From Vibrio nitrifigilis (GTDB lineage Bacteria > Pseudomonadota > Gammaproteobacteria > Enterobacterales > Vibrionaceae): 64,000 nt of DNA. Below, piece after piece: positions 62,441-64,000 of the stretch. The notes under the pieces are model-generated. The model searched no databases and was not told the origin of the DNA. It worked only from the letters and a program-made list of their open reading frames with translations. The stretch spans positions 2,542,001 through 2,606,000 of the forward strand of contig NZ_JADPMR010000001.1 in NCBI RefSeq assembly GCF_015686695.1, read 5' to 3'. Positions within the stretch are counted from its first letter, which is position 1. Each line of letters opens with the position of its first letter. Position numbers and translations under genes: made by a program.

Positions 62441-63340
62441 ACAGCTACCTATGTTAAAGAGTTTGTTAGCAAGAGAAGAAGCGTTTCTAGTTCATCTGCA
62501 CAATTGTGAGGATGTCTTCTTTTACACATGGATAATGAGCGAGCATTTTAAACTAGCTGTGATGATTTTTATAGTGAGAATTTCGATGTGATGTAAGGGT
62601 TTTTACCATATGTATATCGTTTTGATTCTAAGGAACATGTTCGATGTAGCCTATGGTTGTATCTGGAAACTGAGTTGTGAATCTACATTCAGTTTCGAAG
62701 CTGAGGCTTCAGTATGCCATACACATGGTTAACTTGAGACTATCGAACCCAAATGAGCATTGGTTATCATTAAAACTCTAACAGGATCTTATCGATAAAG
62801 TGATTCACCCATTGTCAATATATTATATGGACATAATTCTATTAATATTAAAAATCAAGTGATTTATTTTAATAGGTTTTATACATAAGAGCGTACAGTA
62901 TAAACATAAAAACCGCTAAAAGTGTTCTTTTAGCGGTTTTTTTTACTTAAGCCCAACTACAGTTAAAAATATTATTCGATTGATTTTTATCATTACCGTT
63001 TATTTATGAAATTGCATTGTTTTTTAAATTAGTGACATTGGCTCAAATATAAGAATAACGATGATTGTACTTAGATTAAAATGGAATCGATCTCAAATCA
63101 TAACTAATATAAAAATATTATTATATCCGATTAATAAATAATGACTTTTTAAAAAGTGATCTTGCCCCAATAAAATTGCTAACTGTTTGAAAGTTAATTT
63201 TTCGTCAGGATTATGATTATTGAGTGAAATTTTCATTTGATACTTGTTTTAATAAGAAAAAAAGAGTTAATTAAAAAAGTTATCAATATTTTTAATGACC
63301 CTCCCTTTCGCAGGGAATCGTAAAGTTCAGGAGAGAGCAC
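62441..63340. other. Long intergenic region upstream of wza
   Basis: No gene of convincing quality is found in these 900 bases. They should hold the wecA promoter on the minus strand and the wza promoter on the plus strand. A bidirectional terminator lies at 62908-62944. No ops (GGCGGTAGCGTG) match is seen before wza. The stretch 62990-63290 is strongly AT-rich, as expected for an H-NS-bound capsule promoter, but no specific operator can be read. Confidence 0.5.
62908..62944 (+). terminator. Isolated bidirectional terminator in the wza leader region
   Basis: AACCGCTAAAAG (62911-62922) and CTTTTAGCGGTT (62927-62938) form a perfect 12-bp stem with loop TGTT. As precede it and a T run follows to 62944, so it can act on both strands. 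No gene on the plus strand ends before it within 1.5 kb. Confidence 0.85.
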
Positions 63341-64000
63341 TTGATAAACAAAGTTGTGCCGTTAGCTTTCCTGTCATTCTCTTTGGTTGGTTGTACCATT
63401 ATTCCCGGTGGTGGACTGTCCACATACGACAAACATGTTGTTGAGGAGACTGACGGAGGCGGGCCGATTTCATCACGCGTAAGCGTCTACCGCTTAACCC
63501 CTAAACTGGTTAATCAACTTAAATACAGCCAAGTAGTCCCTGCTGGGAAGTCGAATGCTGAATTGGCAAACATGATATCTCAGTATCAGTATCGTATTGG
63601 TCCTGGCGATGTCCTCAATGTTACGATTTGGGATCACCCAGAGCTGACTATTCCTGCCGGTTCTTACCGCAGTTCTGCTGAAGCTGGTAACTGGGTTCAT
63701 GCGGACGGAACTATCTTTTATCCGTATATCGGTAAGTTAAAAGTGGTAGGTAAAACGGTGAGTGAAGTTAGAGAGCTCATCACGCAGCGTATCAAAAAAT
63801 ATATTGAAGACCCGCAAGTCGATGTAAACATAGCAGCCTTTCGTTCTCAGCGGTGCTACATCACTGGTGAAGTCAATAGTCCTAGTGAACAATCCATTTC
63901 CAATATCCCTTTAACCTTGATTGATGCAATCAATAAAGCAGGTGGTATTACTGAGAATGCGGACTGGAAACACATCACATTAACACGTAACGGTGTGGAG
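63341..64000 (+). CDS. wza: Polysaccharide export outer-membrane lipoprotein Wza (partial, 5' part)
   Basis: First 220 codons, continuing past the window. It starts at TTG with CAGGAGAGAG before it. A lipoprotein signal ends in the lipobox LVGC (Cys18). The PES/SLBB start RIGPGDVLNVTIWDHPELT and FYPYIGKLKVVGKTVSEVREL match the Wza family, followed by an SLBB repeat beginning at CYITGEVNSP. Wza forms the octameric outer-membrane channel of Wzy-dependent capsule export with the Wzc kinase. Downstream wzb and wzc are expected outside the window. Confidence 0.94.
   Translation, partial: MINKVVPLAFLSFSLVGCTIIPGGGLSTYDKHVVEETDGGGPISSRVSVYRLTPKLVNQLKYSQVVPAGKSNAELANMISQYQYRIGPGDVLNVTIWDHPELTIPAGSYRSSAEAGNWVHADGTIFYPYIGKLKVVGKTVSEVRELITQRIKKYIEDPQVDVNIAAFRSQRCYITGEVNSPSEQSISNIPLTLIDAINKAGGITENADWKHITLTRNGVE

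Noticed and set aside
62441..63340. Second JUMPStart/ops element before wza
   Set aside because: No GGCGGTAGCGTG or near match was found on either strand.
63494..63700. Minus-strand open frame inside wza
   Set aside because: It is a shadow of wza, which has a lipobox and clear family motifs.
1..64000. CRISPR arrays, tRNA and rRNA genes
   Set aside because: No regularly spaced direct repeats, tRNA-like cloverleaf or rRNA sequence was recognised anywhere in the window.

Overview
The window is a chromosomal segment of a Vibrio-like gammaproteobacterium (Vibrionaceae). Two things support this: the housekeeping order pyrE, lpxL-like, slmA, coaBC, chemoreceptor, radC, rpmB, rpmG, mutM, coaD, waa genes, which matches the V. 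cholerae chromosome I order as I remember it, and the placement of an O-antigen/capsule locus between hldD and wza. The species cannot be fixed from sequence reading alone.

Layout. (1) 1-10300: housekeeping genes (pyrE, slmA, coaBC, radC, rpmB, rpmG, mutM), with an LpxL-type lipid A acyltransferase, an unusual nucleotidyltransferase/thymidylate-kinase-like fusion and a Cache-domain chemoreceptor among them. (2) 10300-30100: lipid A/core LPS region. It holds a UDP-glucuronate 4-epimerase, three small atypical kinase-like proteins, coaD, core glycosyltransferases (WaaE-like, GT4, GT9), kdkA, a YejM/PbgA-like sulfatase-fold membrane protein, waaA, a PIG-L deacetylase, then a minus-strand operon lpxM-waaF-waaL-GT4, ugd and hldD. 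(3) 30270-43840: an O-antigen operon headed by a JUMPStart/ops (RfaH) element, now separated from rmlBADC by a degraded ISAs1/H-repeat element. After rmlBADC come an ABC exporter (wzm/wzt), a GT61 enzyme, an FdtA-type ketoisomerase, an ATP-grasp enzyme, a Gfo/Idh/MocA oxidoreductase broken by a 49-bp tandem duplication, a DegT aminotransferase, a GT2 and a DAHP synthase. (4) 43840-49300: a pile-up of nested, partial ISAs1-family and IS66-family elements around a single GT2 gene. (5) 49300-62440: a second polysaccharide set of Wzx/Wzy type: GT2, WbpM-like dehydratase, WbpV-like reductase, small phosphoglycosyl transferase, wzy, wzx, five glycosyltransferases, and a WecA-type transferase on the opposite strand. 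(6) 62440-64000: a long leader with an isolated terminator, then the first 220 codons of wza (capsule/polysaccharide export).

How it works together. RmlBADC makes dTDP-rhamnose. RmlB product can also feed FdtA and the DegT aminotransferase to give a dTDP-3-amino-3,6-dideoxyhexose. WecA would prime a lipid carrier, the glycosyltransferases would extend the chain and Wzm/Wzt would export it for WaaL to join to core. The second set would build a QuiNAc-type primer (WbpM/WbpV), load it with the small phosphoglycosyl transferase, flip and polymerise with Wzx/Wzy, and export through Wza. The two-pathway reading is inference from gene content. The 35-43 kb part is visibly more AT-rich than the flanking housekeeping genes, as expected for a horizontally exchanged O-antigen island.
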